Shown: one piece after another, positions 7,947 through 16,277 of the stretch | Numbering within the stretch: position 1 is the first letter of the stretch | Layout of the letters: every line of letters starts with the position of its first letter | Source: Thermoplasmata archaeon | Lineage (GTDB): Archaea > Thermoplasmatota > Thermoplasmata > GCA-020350865 | Length of the DNA stretch: 64,000 bases | Reading direction: 5' to 3' | Assembly (NCBI GenBank): GCA_020348445.1 | Contig: CP070751.1 | Coordinates: 4,812,506-4,876,505 of the forward strand | Made by a program: the position numbers and the translations under genes | The notes under the pieces: generated by a model | The model's database searches: none | What the model saw: only the letters and a program-made list of their open reading frames with translations | What the model was told of the DNA's origin: nothing

Positions 7947-8681
7947 ATGAACAAGGATTTGAATTTCCAACTTAAGTCAAAATGGCAAATAATTGTGTCG
8001 TGGTTATTTTTATATTTATTTTTTATTTTATTGACGGTATTTACGTTATTTGGAAGGACGTTATATTTCGATAATCTTATCATGGAAATGTTGAGCTTTC
8101 CCAATGCATATTTTTTAAGGCTTTTTTTCGTTGGTATTTCGCAGTTGAGCTTGTATATGGCCATAATTTTTCCTCCAATTATTGCGTTTTGGTATATACT
8201 CAGAAACAATAAAAGAAAGGGACATTTTGTATTAATAGTAATAGTCGGGAGTGTTTTAATATGGGAGTTTTTCAATATCATCATATCATGGCCTAGGCCA
8301 CAGACATCAATTGTATTAACGCAATCATACAGCTACCCCAGTGGTCATGTATTGGTGGGAGTTTGCTTTTATTTATCTTTGGCCATAACAATTAGTAATT
8401 CTATGGATAATAGAAGGAAAAGGATAATTGCATGGGCAATATCAATTATCATTATTGCGATGATATCTGTTAGTAGAATGTATCTGAGAGCACACTATCC
8501 AACAGATGTCATAGCAGGTATCGTTATTGGGGTTCTGTGGTTGCTTACAGTGGTCCTGTGTTTTGAAAAAATAGAAATTATGTTAATCAAAGTGGAATCT
8601 ACAATACGAAAGGTGTTCAATTTTATGATAACGGATAATGTTAATGCACCGTTAAAACATAGACTTTATTTGGATTATTGA
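7947..8681 (+). CDS. PAP2-family membrane phosphatase
   Basis: About 244 residues with six predicted membrane helices. The acid phosphatase signature is spread as expected: WPRPQ for the first motif (the usual upstream Lys is not evident), SYPSGH for the second and SRMYLRAHYPTDVIAG for the third, which carries the catalytic His. PAP2 enzymes remove phosphate from lipid phosphates such as phosphatidate or isoprenyl diphosphates. ATG 7947 follows GATGAGG and lies 7 bp after the previous stop; the longer frame from 7902 would overlap the upstream gene. The substrate cannot be told from sequence. Confidence 0.85.
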   Translation: MNKDLNFQLKSKWQIIVSWLFLYLFFILLTVFTLFGRTLYFDNLIMEMLSFPNAYFLRLFFVGISQLSLYMAIIFPPIIAFWYILRNNKRKGHFVLIVIVGSVLIWEFFNIIISWPRPQTSIVLTQSYSYPSGHVLVGVCFYLSLAITISNSMDNRRKRIIAWAISIIIIAMISVSRMYLRAHYPTDVIAGIVIGVLWLLTVVLCFEKIEIMLIKVESTIRKVFNFMITDNVNAPLKHRLYLDY

Positions 8682-8776
8682 TTCACTATTAGAATTAATC
8701 AGGAAAAGACAAAGGTAGGATTTGTTGTGAGCATTAATGGAAATATAACAATAACGACTCATTTTTAATGTTATCT

Positions 8777-9430
8777 CTATTCATACCCTGCCAGTATATT
8801 TGCCATTATCCGCTCTTCCGCCTTTCTTAGATGCTCCACTATCGTAGCCTTGCTAAGGTTGACTTTCTTGGATAGCTGCTCACTGTTAATCTTCTTTGGA
8901 TAACTATAATATCCATACTTCATGGCAGCTATGAGGATATATTTCTGTTTTTCAGTTAAAACTGTAAGGATATCATGCTTCTGGTACGCTGTTTTTTGGA
9001 GTCGTATGTTCTTGACCTCGCCATAATTCTTCATTACCTCAATGAATTTTGATATACTTTCCTGGTCGCCAATACAACTATATGTACGTTTATCCTCTGA
9101 AAAGATAATAGGTGAAGTCCAGATCAGATCAAGTTTGTACTCTGATAACTTTTGTTTGACCTCCTTAAATACTTCGGTTTTAATAACACAGATATGTTTA
9201 TTTCCCTCGGATTTTAGGATGGCGAGTATCTCCATAAAATCAGGTACTTCCACATCCTGAAGTGGAATATCACTTTTTGTATAACATTCCATCACACCTA
9301 TCGTAACACCTTCTTCATAATCTAACCTCAGCACCTCCAAAAGTTCCCAAGAATGAAAGTGTTCAAACATTGGTTTTTGGTCTTCTTGTAACATTTCATT
9401 CGGATAAAAATCTATGATTACCTTTCTCAT
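8777..9430 (-). CDS. HTH_10-family transcriptional regulator (regulator C)
   Basis: About 217 residues from the ATG at 9430, which matches the MRK start of all paralogues. A longer frame to 9499 exists but would run through the promoter motif. The N-terminal region contains LLEVLRLDYEEGVTIGVMEC and YSCIGDQESI. The HTH_10 domain reads LTEKQKYILIAAMKYGYYSY then KINSEQLSKKVNLSKATIVE. It ends ILAGYE, close to the plus-strand PAP2 gene. Autoregulation from operator copy 4 is inferred from the 21 bp spacing. Confidence 0.92.
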   Translation of the reverse strand: MRKVIIDFYPNEMLQEDQKPMFEHFHSWELLEVLRLDYEEGVTIGVMECYTKSDIPLQDVEVPDFMEILAILKSEGNKHICVIKTEVFKEVKQKLSEYKLDLIWTSPIIFSEDKRTYSCIGDQESISKFIEVMKNYGEVKNIRLQKTAYQKHDILTVLTEKQKYILIAAMKYGYYSYPKKINSEQLSKKVNLSKATIVEHLRKAEERIMANILAGYE

Positions 9431-9450
9431 AGTTATCAGAATAAACTTCG

Positions 9451-9489
9451 GGGTATATAAGCTACCGTATATGAACGGCACAAGAATTT
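9451..9489. promoter_or_regulatory. Bidirectional promoter/operator motif, copy 4 (regulator C)
   Basis: The copy reads GGGTATATAAGCTACC, GTATATGAACGG, CACAAGAATT. The centre holds a short inverted repeat CCGT-ATATGA-ACGG not complete in the other copies. The regulator ATG is 21 bp to the left and the small plus-strand gene starts 87 bp from the first base. It is the most divergent of the copies with an intact layout. Confidence 0.7.
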
Positions 9490-9537
9490 CATTTCTCATT
9501 TTATATATACTTAATCATGGAAATGATGGTGAGAAAG

Positions 9538-9651
9538 ATGAGAAAGAATGTGAAATACAAGGTAGGAAAATGGTTTGTAGGAGCCGGTGGAGCTATCCTG
9601 AGCAAGGTAGGAATCTTGCCTATTAAAACGGTCTACATAAGTAGAGTGTAA
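9538..9651 (+). CDS. Small basic glycine-rich peptide (37 residues)
   Basis: ATG 9538 follows GGTGAGAAAG. The peptide begins with six basic residues in the first eleven (MRKNVKYKVGK) and continues with a glycine-rich hydrophobic stretch (WFVGAGGAILSKVGILPI), so it is amphipathic or membrane-active in character. No family was recognised. Its position, 87 bp from operator copy 4, matches the small genes next to regulators A, B and E, which supports it as a real translated frame. Confidence 0.45.
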   Translation: MRKNVKYKVGKWFVGAGGAILSKVGILPIKTVYISRV

Positions 9652-9736
9652 AATTATCGATTATTTGGTTGGTGATTGAAAATGATTAAAAATTGTCTAT
9701 AAAAGAAGATGGATGGAAACTTGTTGGGGGATTATA

Positions 9737-10216
9737 ATGCAAAATGAAATATTCATTATAATGATTATTACCCTCCTCGTGGGAATTTCTTTCATTCTTG
9801 ATAAGAATAAAACATTGCAGGGGTTGAAAAATGGAGCAAAACATTTGCATAAAATACTGCCGGAATTCCTATTACTTCTTATTTTTGTAAGTGTTTTTCT
9901 TAGTTTGGTATCACAAAGCACTCTTGTTGGCCTTTTAGGGAGAGAATCGGGACCCTTTGGTATTATGATAGCGGCCGGAATAGGATCTATAGCTTTAATT
10001 CCCGGTGCTATAGCATATCCCTTGGCAGGTGAGCTCATGAGACAAGGGGCATCGTATACAATTTTGGCAACATTCATTACAACGTTGATGATGGTTGGCA
10101 TTCTCACTTTTCCTGTAGAAAGGAAATATCTGGGAAATCGGTTGGCAATTCTCCGAAATGTGATGAGTTTCATTGGAGCCTTGTTGATAAGTGTGCTTGT
10201 GGGAGTTTTACTATGA
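9737..10216 (+). CDS. Predicted permease, N-terminal half (PF03773-like)
   Basis: About 159 residues with four to five membrane helices. It corresponds to the first half of ArsP/DUF318-type permeases: IPGAIAYPLAGELMRQGAS in the conserved loop and the VERKYLGNRLAILRN block before the last helix. Family members move organoarsenicals or other small compounds; no substrate is assigned here. ATG 9737 is preferred over 9713 because GGGGGAT lies before it. The stop overlaps the next start by 4 bp (ATGA), so the two halves are translationally coupled. Confidence 0.75.
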   Translation: MQNEIFIIMIITLLVGISFILDKNKTLQGLKNGAKHLHKILPEFLLLLIFVSVFLSLVSQSTLVGLLGRESGPFGIMIAAGIGSIALIPGAIAYPLAGELMRQGASYTILATFITTLMMVGILTFPVERKYLGNRLAILRNVMSFIGALLISVLVGVLL

Positions 10217-10746
10217 AACGAATTATCTCCTTTTGGAAATATTTAATTTTCATAGCTTTTTTGTTTATTATGTTTCTTTTAATATACCTTGGCATTGGAG
10301 TCGGACATAGAATGAGCGATAACTTTTATGCCTTCTCTCGTGAAATGATCATAATAGTTCCTTGCATTTTCGTCATTATCGGTCTGATCGATGTCTGGAT
10401 ACCAACAGAATGGATTCAACAACATATCGGTAAAGATTCTGGATTTATGGGAGGGGTTTATGTAATACTGCTAGCAATTTTCCAAGGAGGTCCTATTTAT
10501 TGTGCTTTCCCAGTAGCACATTTACTTTGGAAAAAGGGCACTAGTATGCGTAACGTTTTTTTATATCTGAGTGCTTTTTCGAGCTTAAAAGTTCCAATGC
10601 TGATTTTTGAAGTGGCATTTCTCGGCTGGAAGTTTGCACTGGTCAGGGCAACAGTGGCTCTACCTATATTTGTTCTCATTGCCTTGGCGATGGACGCTTA
10701 TTCTCGAAAAACAGGAATTGAACTGAACGAAATAGAAACAACATAA
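10213..10746 (+). CDS. Predicted permease, C-terminal half (PF03773-like)
   Basis: The product has 177 residues and about five membrane helices. Conserved landmarks are GVGHRMSDNFYAF, a loop IFQGGPIYCAFPVAHLLWKK resembling the first half's conserved loop, and SLKVPMLIFEVAFLGWKF. This is the partner half of a permease that elsewhere is one chain of ~300 residues; the two products probably assemble as a heterodimer. It overlaps the upstream gene by 4 bp and is followed by a 174 bp gap with operator copy 5. Confidence 0.75.
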   Translation: MKRIISFWKYLIFIAFLFIMFLLIYLGIGVGHRMSDNFYAFSREMIIIVPCIFVIIGLIDVWIPTEWIQQHIGKDSGFMGGVYVILLAIFQGGPIYCAFPVAHLLWKKGTSMRNVFLYLSAFSSLKVPMLIFEVAFLGWKFALVRATVALPIFVLIALAMDAYSRKTGIELNEIETT

Positions 10747-10842
10747 GTATCTGTAGATTGACTCTACTAGCAAGAATCATTTAGATAAGGTATAGTCTCA
10801 GTAATTATATGGGACATTTTCTTAAAAACGACATAAACTTTT

Positions 10843-10880
10843 GGGTATTTAAACTGCCCTATATAACCGGCTTAAAATTT
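10843..10880. promoter_or_regulatory. Promoter/operator motif, copy 5 (no divergent regulator)
   Basis: The copy reads GGGTATTTAAACTGCCC, ATATAACCGG, CTTAAAATTT. It is nearly identical to copy 3 (regulator B) through the centre CTGCCCTATATAA. On the left there is only the end of the permease gene 97 bp away, so the only gene it can serve is the DUF998 gene, whose ATG is 90 bp from the motif's first base. Confidence 0.7.
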
Positions 10881-10932
10881 TTGTATTTTAATGACCATAT
10901 GATGATTTTATACCATAAGGTTGAGAATCGCA

Positions 10933-11583
10933 ATGAGACATGATAAAAAAAATTCCTGGAGGGTTCCATCAACCATAGCATTAATCGGTTTCACAGTATT
11001 TTTGTCAATTATCTTTTTGATGCATTTTATCCATCCGGAATTATCTTTCTCGAGCCACTATGTGAGTGAATATGCAAATGAAGAATATGGCTGGATATTG
11101 AACATCGCTATCATTGGAAACCTAATCGGCTCAATTGCCTTTATTATCGCCGTATACCGTGCATATCCCCCTCCTTATCGATCCATGATCTCAATTATAA
11201 TTTACGGGATTGCAACATTTGCAATTCTGACCAATTTCTTTCCAATGGATCCCCCGGGAGAATCCGTTACCTTATCCGGGCAAATTCACAATATGGGTGG
11301 ATTCATCGGAGGGCTAGCCGGTTTGGTGTTCTTTATAATTCACTCGATTCGTTTGCATTCATTTGGTGTATTGCAGGGATTTTATCGAATACTGTTAATT
11401 CTAGCCATATTTGGTTTCATTATGTTCGTGGTCGTACTGATTGCAGCTATTTACGCGGATGGGATTATTGGTATCGTTCAACGCATTTATGTACTGGTTT
11501 TAATGTCTTGGTTAATAATTGCTGCCAACGGAATACGGACAGAAGCTCTGGTCCTAAAAAATCTGAGTATTTGTGACCAATGA
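10933..11583 (+). CDS. DUF998 family membrane protein
   Basis: About 216 residues with six membrane helices. The DUF998 (PF06197) landmarks are SSHYVSEYANEEYGWILN after the first helix, FPMDPPGES between helices 3 and 4 and QIHNMGGFIGG at the next helix. No biochemical role is established for the family. A TTG start at 10921 is possible, but ATG 10933 fits the spacing of genes behind the shared operator. Its promoter resembles that of regulator B. Confidence 0.8.
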   Translation: MRHDKKNSWRVPSTIALIGFTVFLSIIFLMHFIHPELSFSSHYVSEYANEEYGWILNIAIIGNLIGSIAFIIAVYRAYPPPYRSMISIIIYGIATFAILTNFFPMDPPGESVTLSGQIHNMGGFIGGLAGLVFFIIHSIRLHSFGVLQGFYRILLILAIFGFIMFVVVLIAAIYADGIIGIVQRIYVLVLMSWLIIAANGIRTEALVLKNLSICDQ

Positions 11584-11633
11584 TAATGTATTTTATTAAT
11601 AATACGGTAAGATTACCAAGGCTAATATTTTAT

Positions 11634-12287
11634 TCAATTTTGCCCAACCAATATGTTTGCCAACATCCTCTCTTCCGCTTTTCTAAGATGCTCCACTAAG
11701 GTAGCTTTACTGATGTTGACCTTTTGCGATAATTGCTCACTGGTAATCTTCTTTGGATAGGCATAATATCCATATTTGAATGCAGCAATAAGGACTTCTC
11801 GTTGTTTTTCAGTTAAAACCGTTAGGATATCACGCTCCTGGTAGGCTGCTTTTTGGAAACGCATGTTTACTACGTCACCGTAATTCTTTATTGTCTCAAT
11901 GAATTTTGTTAAATTCTCCTGGTCGCCTATACAACTGTATACCCAATTTTCTTCGGACAAGGTAAGAGGTGTTGTCCAAATCAGATCCAATTTGAACTCT
12001 GCAAACATTTTGATTACCTCTTTTGGAATTTGGATTTTAACAATACAGGTATGTTTATTTGACTCGGATTTGAGGATATTGAGGATCTTTGCAAAATCGG
12101 GTAATTTCACATCGTGAACTGGAATGTTTTCTTTTGTTTCTAATACCATGACACCTACCTTAACGCCCTCTTCGAAATCCATTCTCAGCATCTCCAGGAC
12201 CTCGATTGAATGAAAGGTTTCAAATATGGGTTTATACAAATTCTTGATCAAATCACCTGGATTGAATTCCAAGATCAGTTTCCTCAT
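11634..12287 (-). CDS. HTH_10-family transcriptional regulator (regulator D)
   Basis: About 217 residues from the ATG at 12287; the longer frame to 12347 would read through the promoter. The sequence contains VLEMLRMDFEEGVKVGVMVL, where the usual Glu-Cys after VM is replaced by Val-Leu, then YSCIGDQENL. The HTH_10 domain is LTEKQREVLIAAFKYGYYAY then KITSEQLSQKVNISKATLVE. It is divergent to MDR1 (12483) and convergent with the DUF998 gene. Confidence 0.92.
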   Translation of the reverse strand: MRKLILEFNPGDLIKNLYKPIFETFHSIEVLEMLRMDFEEGVKVGVMVLETKENIPVHDVKLPDFAKILNILKSESNKHTCIVKIQIPKEVIKMFAEFKLDLIWTTPLTLSEENWVYSCIGDQENLTKFIETIKNYGDVVNMRFQKAAYQERDILTVLTEKQREVLIAAFKYGYYAYPKKITSEQLSQKVNISKATLVEHLRKAEERMLANILVGQN

Positions 12288-12307
12288 GGTTTTCCGAATT
12301 ATCTTAT

Positions 12308-12346
12308 GAGTATATATACTATCATATGCACAGTTCGGCTTTTTCA
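12308..12346. promoter_or_regulatory. Promoter/operator motif, copy 6 (regulator D)
   Basis: The copy reads GAGTATATATACTATCA, TATGCACAG, TTCGGCTTTTTCAC. The left TATA half and 21 bp spacing to the ATG of regulator D are kept, but the right half is weaker (GGCTTTTTC for GGCTCAAAT). There is no small gene at the usual distance; the next plus-strand start is MDR1, 175 bp away. Confidence 0.65.
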
Positions 12347-12353
12347 CTCAAAT

Positions 12354-12407
12354 ATTGCGTATGATAAAATTGCTGATAATTATGGTAAACTAACAATAGT
12401 ACGCAAT
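12354..12407. repeat. Inverted repeat ATTGCGTA / TACGCAAT upstream of MDR1
   Basis: Perfect 8 bp arms lie at 12354-12361 and 12400-12407, separated by 38 bp, between operator copy 6 and the TATA-like TTTATATTA (~12419) before MDR1. It could be a binding site for a looping regulator or a chance match; only this one copy was found. Confidence 0.3.
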
Positions 12408-12482
12408 ACCAAGATAATTTATATTAAGCTCATAAACATTGCAACCTACAGGTTGGTTTAAGACTTACTCTGAGGAAAATTT

Positions 12483-13472
12483 ATGAAAGCCATTGTCTGG
12501 ACAAAATACGGACCTCCAGAGGTCCTTCAACTCAAAGAGGTTCCAAAACCCACCCCCAAGGACAATGAGGTCCTAATCAAGGTCCATGCAACAACGGTAG
12601 CTGCCGGGGACACTGAAATCCGAAATCTCAGGCTCCCCATCGAATATCGGCTTTTATTGCGATTGGTAATAGGTCTAACAAGACCAAAACGTGTAACAAT
12701 TCCAGGTATTGAGGTTGCTGGGAAGATCGAAGCTGTTGGTAAGGAAGTGAAGAGATTCAAGGAAGGTGATGAGGTCTTTGGAGTCACAGGTTTTACCTTC
12801 GGAGCCCATGCTCAGTATGTGTGTCTTCCTGATAAAAATGCCCTGACAATAAAGCCATCCAATATGACTTATGAGGAAGCGGCCAGTGCTGTTATCGGGG
12901 GTATTGAATCTTTGCATTTTCTCAGGGCGGCAAATATCCAAAAAGGTCAAAAGGTCCTTATAGTTGGAGCTTCTGGAAGTATTGGAACGGTTGGTGTGCA
13001 ACTCGCAAAGTACTTTGGTGCCGAGGTTACGGGGGTGTGCAGTACAGACAAGTTGGAAATGGTAAGATCCATTGGAGCCGACTCGGTAATCGATTATACA
13101 AAAGAGGATTATACTAAGGGTGATAAGACCTATGAGGTTATATTTGACGCAATAGGCAAGAGTGATTTTTCAGGATGTAAACGCATACTTAATAAGAATG
13201 GGATTTATCTATTGGCCAACCCCAGACGTTTTCAGAAGATTAGAGGCCTGTGGACATCATTGACAACCAGCAAGAAGATTTATTCCAAGTTAGCTACCTA
13301 TAAAACCGAAGATCTGGACTTCCTCAGGGAACTTATAGAGCAAGGTAAAATAAGATCTATAATTGATAGGAGCTATCCACTGGAAAAGATTCCCGAAGCT
13401 CACAGGTATGTTGAAAAAGGACACAAAGCTGGAAATGTTGTAATAACTGTAGATCATAACAATAAAATCTGA
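12483..13472 (+). CDS. Zinc-free MDR oxidoreductase 1 (quinone oxidoreductase/alcohol dehydrogenase-like)
   Basis: The product has 329 residues. Residues 1-125 are the GroES-like catalytic domain (start [20 protein letters not shown]) and ~126-280 the Rossmann domain with the dinucleotide motif GASGSIG at 162-168, followed by [17 protein letters not shown]. The cysteine and histidine ligands of zinc alcohol dehydrogenases are absent, so it belongs with NADPH:quinone-reductase-like MDRs. A long insertion near 245-275 (ANPRRFQ to YKTEDL) is shared only with MDR9. The start has GAGG eight bases before. It is the first of eleven paralogues in 30 kb and lies divergent to regulator D. Confidence 0.88.
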   Translation: MKAIVWTKYGPPEVLQLKEVPKPTPKDNEVLIKVHATTVAAGDTEIRNLRLPIEYRLLLRLVIGLTRPKRVTIPGIEVAGKIEAVGKEVKRFKEGDEVFGVTGFTFGAHAQYVCLPDKNALTIKPSNMTYEEAASAVIGGIESLHFLRAANIQKGQKVLIVGASGSIGTVGVQLAKYFGAEVTGVCSTDKLEMVRSIGADSVIDYTKEDYTKGDKTYEVIFDAIGKSDFSGCKRILNKNGIYLLANPRRFQKIRGLWTSLTTSKKIYSKLATYKTEDLDFLRELIEQGKIRSIIDRSYPLEKIPEAHRYVEKGHKAGNVVITVDHNNKI

Positions 13473-13519
13473 CAAAAAACTGAGGAAAAGACCAGGACAG
13501 TAAATGAAGGAATTTTAGG

Positions 13520-13540
13520 GTTATATATAAAAAATATAAC
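13520..13540 (+). promoter_or_regulatory. TATA-rich candidate promoter between MDR1 and MDR2
   Basis: GTTATATATAAAAAATATAAC is an imperfect palindrome with a strong archaeal TATA element. A start about 25 bp downstream would give MDR2 a leader of ~160 bases. Apart from this element nothing is recognisable in the 250 bp gap. Confidence 0.4.
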
Positions 13541-13723
13541 ACCGTTAAGTTAAAATATAGTGAGAATTATTTCCTTTTTAAGCGATTTGTGGTTGAGGTA
13601 ATAAGATAATACTTTACCTGATATGATTTAATTGCATTTCTGAATTGCGTGAACTCAATGCTAGGTTGCTATCAATTCAGATATGAAATCATCTAATATA
13701 AGACAAAAAAGAAGGAGATTAAC

Positions 13724-14686
13724 ATGAAAGCAATTGTATGCACAAAATACGGACCTCCAGAGGTCCTTCAGCTGAAGGAGGTAGAAAAACCCACTCCCAA
13801 GAAAAATGAAATTCGTATTAAGATCCATGCGACCACAGCCACATCAAGTGATTGCATTCTCCGGGGTTTCAACATACCAGCGTGGCACCCAGTGGGACTT
13901 ATGATGGGAATTATGATGGGCTTTGGAAAACCAAGGAACCCCATCCTCGGTTTGGTAGCGGCTGGAGAAGTCGATTCTATGGGAAGTGATGCAAAACGTT
14001 TTAAAATAGGTGATCCAGTTGTTGCCTATACCGCCTTATCACCCACCAAGATCCGATTAGGCACATATGCCCAGTACAATTGTATCCCGGAAGATTGGTT
14101 AGTGGTGCGGAAACCGTCTAATTTAACCTATGAGGAGGCCGCTGCAATCCCCTATCCTGGAGAGCTTGCGATGTTCTTTTTGAAGAAGGGGGATTTCAAA
14201 AATCGGAAGAATGTTCTTATTGTGGGTGCTTCCGGATCCATCGGTACCACTGCAGTGCAGCTTACTAGGCACTTCGGGGCCAATGTGACAGGGGTCTGCA
14301 GTACTTCAAATTTGGAGCTGGTAAGGTCCTTAGGAGCCAAAGAGGTCATCGACTACACAAAAGAGGACTATTCGAAACGCAGTGAGCGATATGATATGAT
14401 ACTGGATGCCGTTCCACAGCAGGTTGCGGATAGGAAAAGATTGAAATCTCAAGCCCAAAACGCACTTACTCCTGATGGGAAGTATGTCTCAATAGATGAT
14501 GGTATAGCCAAGACAAGCTATGAGGATCTTGTTCTAATAATGGACCTTGCGAAGTCTGGTGAGTTCAAACCGGTGATAGACAAAAGCTATCAGCTGGAGC
14601 AGATGGTTGAGGCCCACAGATATGTCGAGACTGGACACAAAAAGGGAAATGTGGTAATAACTGTTAAACAAAACAAAAAAACCTAA
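13724..14686 (+). CDS. Zinc-free MDR oxidoreductase 2
   Basis: The product has 320 residues. AAGGAGAT precedes the ATG. Diagnostic stretches are SSDCILRGFNIP with a methionine-rich MMGIMMGFGKPR loop, and GASGSIGTTAVQLTRHFGA for the nucleotide site. The C-terminal lobe contains LTPDGKYVSIDDG. All three stretches are shared with MDR10, its closest relative in the window. It ends GNVVITVKQNKKT and is followed by the tail AAAACCTAACAAAG common to several MDR genes. The next gene follows closely, so it probably continues the same transcript. Confidence 0.87.
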   Translation: MKAIVCTKYGPPEVLQLKEVEKPTPKKNEIRIKIHATTATSSDCILRGFNIPAWHPVGLMMGIMMGFGKPRNPILGLVAAGEVDSMGSDAKRFKIGDPVVAYTALSPTKIRLGTYAQYNCIPEDWLVVRKPSNLTYEEAAAIPYPGELAMFFLKKGDFKNRKNVLIVGASGSIGTTAVQLTRHFGANVTGVCSTSNLELVRSLGAKEVIDYTKEDYSKRSERYDMILDAVPQQVADRKRLKSQAQNALTPDGKYVSIDDGIAKTSYEDLVLIMDLAKSGEFKPVIDKSYQLEQMVEAHRYVETGHKKGNVVITVKQNKKT

Positions 14687-14711
14687 CAAAGTATTGCAAA
14701 TAATTAGGGAT

Positions 14712-15299
14712 ATGCTGAGTATGAATGCGCTTGAAAGCTGGTTTTCTAAACGAGTAGAGGAGCAATTAAAAGACCTAGCTAGCAAAGTCAGTAGCCATCT
14801 GCGCGTGGCCATCGCCGCTGTGGTTGTTTTAATTCTTATTGTGTTGTACTACATAGCTCATCAATTATCGTCAACAGGTTTTTTTACTGATAAGTTCGGA
14901 CCTTTTGAGATGCTCTTTCTATATGGATCTCTTATTGAATGGATTGTTGTAGCTACATTGGAAGTGTTTGGTCGCAAAGACCTCTCTCGAGATATTGATG
15001 CTTTTGGTGGAATTATTTTTGTCACTATTGGAGGTGCTTGGCTCTTTGTGGTATTTCCCTTTGAATTTGTATATTTTGCTGACATGTTACCAGATTCCCT
15101 CAGATTTCTGTTGCAGTGGATTTCCAACGACATTGCTAAAGTGATAATATTGCTGTGGACCATCTTTCATCTGGTTGCTGCAGTTTATTATGGAATATTG
15201 CGCGTGTTCGTTCGCAAGGCGCGCGCTTTGGAGTCTACCTCAATAGATATAAACGAAGATTTAATACCAGAACAAAGTAATCTTGGAGAATTACCATGA
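14712..15299 (+). CDS. Small polytopic membrane protein
   Basis: About 195 residues. An amphipathic N-terminus (FSKRVEEQLKDLASKVSSHL) leads into four membrane helices (for example VAIAAVVVLILIVLYYIAH and VIILLWTIFHLVAAVYYGIL) and a charged tail. No family was recognised. The start could be ATG 14712, ATG 14721 or TTG 14694. Its stop overlaps the ATG of MDR3 (ATGA), so the two are coupled; small membrane proteins also precede MDR6 and MDR7. Confidence 0.6.
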   Translation: MLSMNALESWFSKRVEEQLKDLASKVSSHLRVAIAAVVVLILIVLYYIAHQLSSTGFFTDKFGPFEMLFLYGSLIEWIVVATLEVFGRKDLSRDIDAFGGIIFVTIGGAWLFVVFPFEFVYFADMLPDSLRFLLQWISNDIAKVIILLWTIFHLVAAVYYGILRVFVRKARALESTSIDINEDLIPEQSNLGELP

Positions 15300-16261
15300 A
15301 AGCTATGGTATTTGAAAAATACGGTCAACCAGATGTTCTTCAGCTTAAAGAAGTGGAGAAACCCACTCCCAAGGACGATGAAGTCATGGTAAAGGTCCTC
15401 GCGGCATCTGTAAATGATTGGGACTGGGGTGTCCTGAGAGGCAAGCCACTAGTTAACAGGCTTATATTTGGGCTTACAAGACCAAAAAAAAGTAACATAC
15501 TGGGATGTGACATAGCAGGAAAGGTGGAATCTGTAGAAAAAAATGTAACGAAGTTCAAGCCGGGAGATGAAGTGTTCGGGGACCTTTCCGAGGGTAGTTG
15601 GGGCGGTTATGCCGAGTATGTGTGTGCATCTGAGAATGAATTGGTTCCAAAACCAGCTAAAATGACATTCGAGGAGGCAGCAGCTGTTCCCCAAGTGGGA
15701 TCTATGGTTGTCAAGGGCCTGCTGGATATGGGAAATGTAAAACCTGGACAAAGGGTTTTGTTCAATGGCGCAGGTGGTGGTGTGGGTACATTGGGTGTGC
15801 AGATTGCCAAATCGCTTGGGGCTCATGTGACAGGAGTGGATAAAGCAAGTAAATTGGACATACTACTAAAACTTGGGGCAGACGAGGTAATTGATTACAA
15901 AAAAGAAGATTTCACAAAAAACAGGAAGCAATATGACCTGATTCTTGATGTTATGGTAAACCGTTCAATGTTCGCTTATAAACGTGCACTCAGTCCCAAT
16001 GGAATTTATCTCATGATGGGTGGCTCTATACCTCGAATATTTCTGATTGCTATAGTCTCACCATTGATCATAAGGGGTAAGAAATTGAAAATCTTAGCAT
16101 TGAATCCTAATAAGGGTTTAGATGTATTTTCCGAGCTCTTTGAGGCAGGCAAGGTAAAGCCTGTAATAGATAGAACTTACCCCTTAAGTGAGCTGCCCGA
16201 AGCTCTGGAGTATTTTGGAGAATCGCACCACAAGGGGAAAATAATAATTAAAATTGTATAA
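15296..16261 (+). CDS. Zinc-free MDR oxidoreductase 3 (GAGGG subtype)
   Basis: The product has 321 residues. The nucleotide site is GAGGGVGTLGVQIAKSLGA, followed by GVDKASKLDIL, different from the GASGS type of MDR1 and MDR2. Other marks are NVTKFKPGDEVFGDLSEGSW and [16 protein letters not shown], both paralleled in MDR11. It ends KGKIIIKIV without the Asn/Lys tail of most copies. The glycine pattern is the one usual in bacterial NAD(P)-dependent alcohol-dehydrogenase-like proteins. It is coupled to the membrane gene before it and convergent with regulator E. Confidence 0.87.
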   Translation: MKAMVFEKYGQPDVLQLKEVEKPTPKDDEVMVKVLAASVNDWDWGVLRGKPLVNRLIFGLTRPKKSNILGCDIAGKVESVEKNVTKFKPGDEVFGDLSEGSWGGYAEYVCASENELVPKPAKMTFEEAAAVPQVGSMVVKGLLDMGNVKPGQRVLFNGAGGGVGTLGVQIAKSLGAHVTGVDKASKLDILLKLGADEVIDYKKEDFTKNRKQYDLILDVMVNRSMFAYKRALSPNGIYLMMGGSIPRIFLIAIVSPLIIRGKKLKILALNPNKGLDVFSELFEAGKVKPVIDRTYPLSELPEALEYFGESHHKGKIIIKIV

Positions 16262-16277
16262 CTAAAGAATTAGATCA

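Noticed and set aside
8695..8776. Weak inverted repeat ATAAC/GTTAT after the PAP2 gene as terminator
   Set aside because: The arms are only five A+T-rich base pairs, too weak to call.
9431..9499. Longer N-terminus for regulator C (and similarly 12288-12347 for regulator D)
   Set aside because: The extension would translate the conserved promoter motif, and all paralogues start at MRK 21-26 bp from it.
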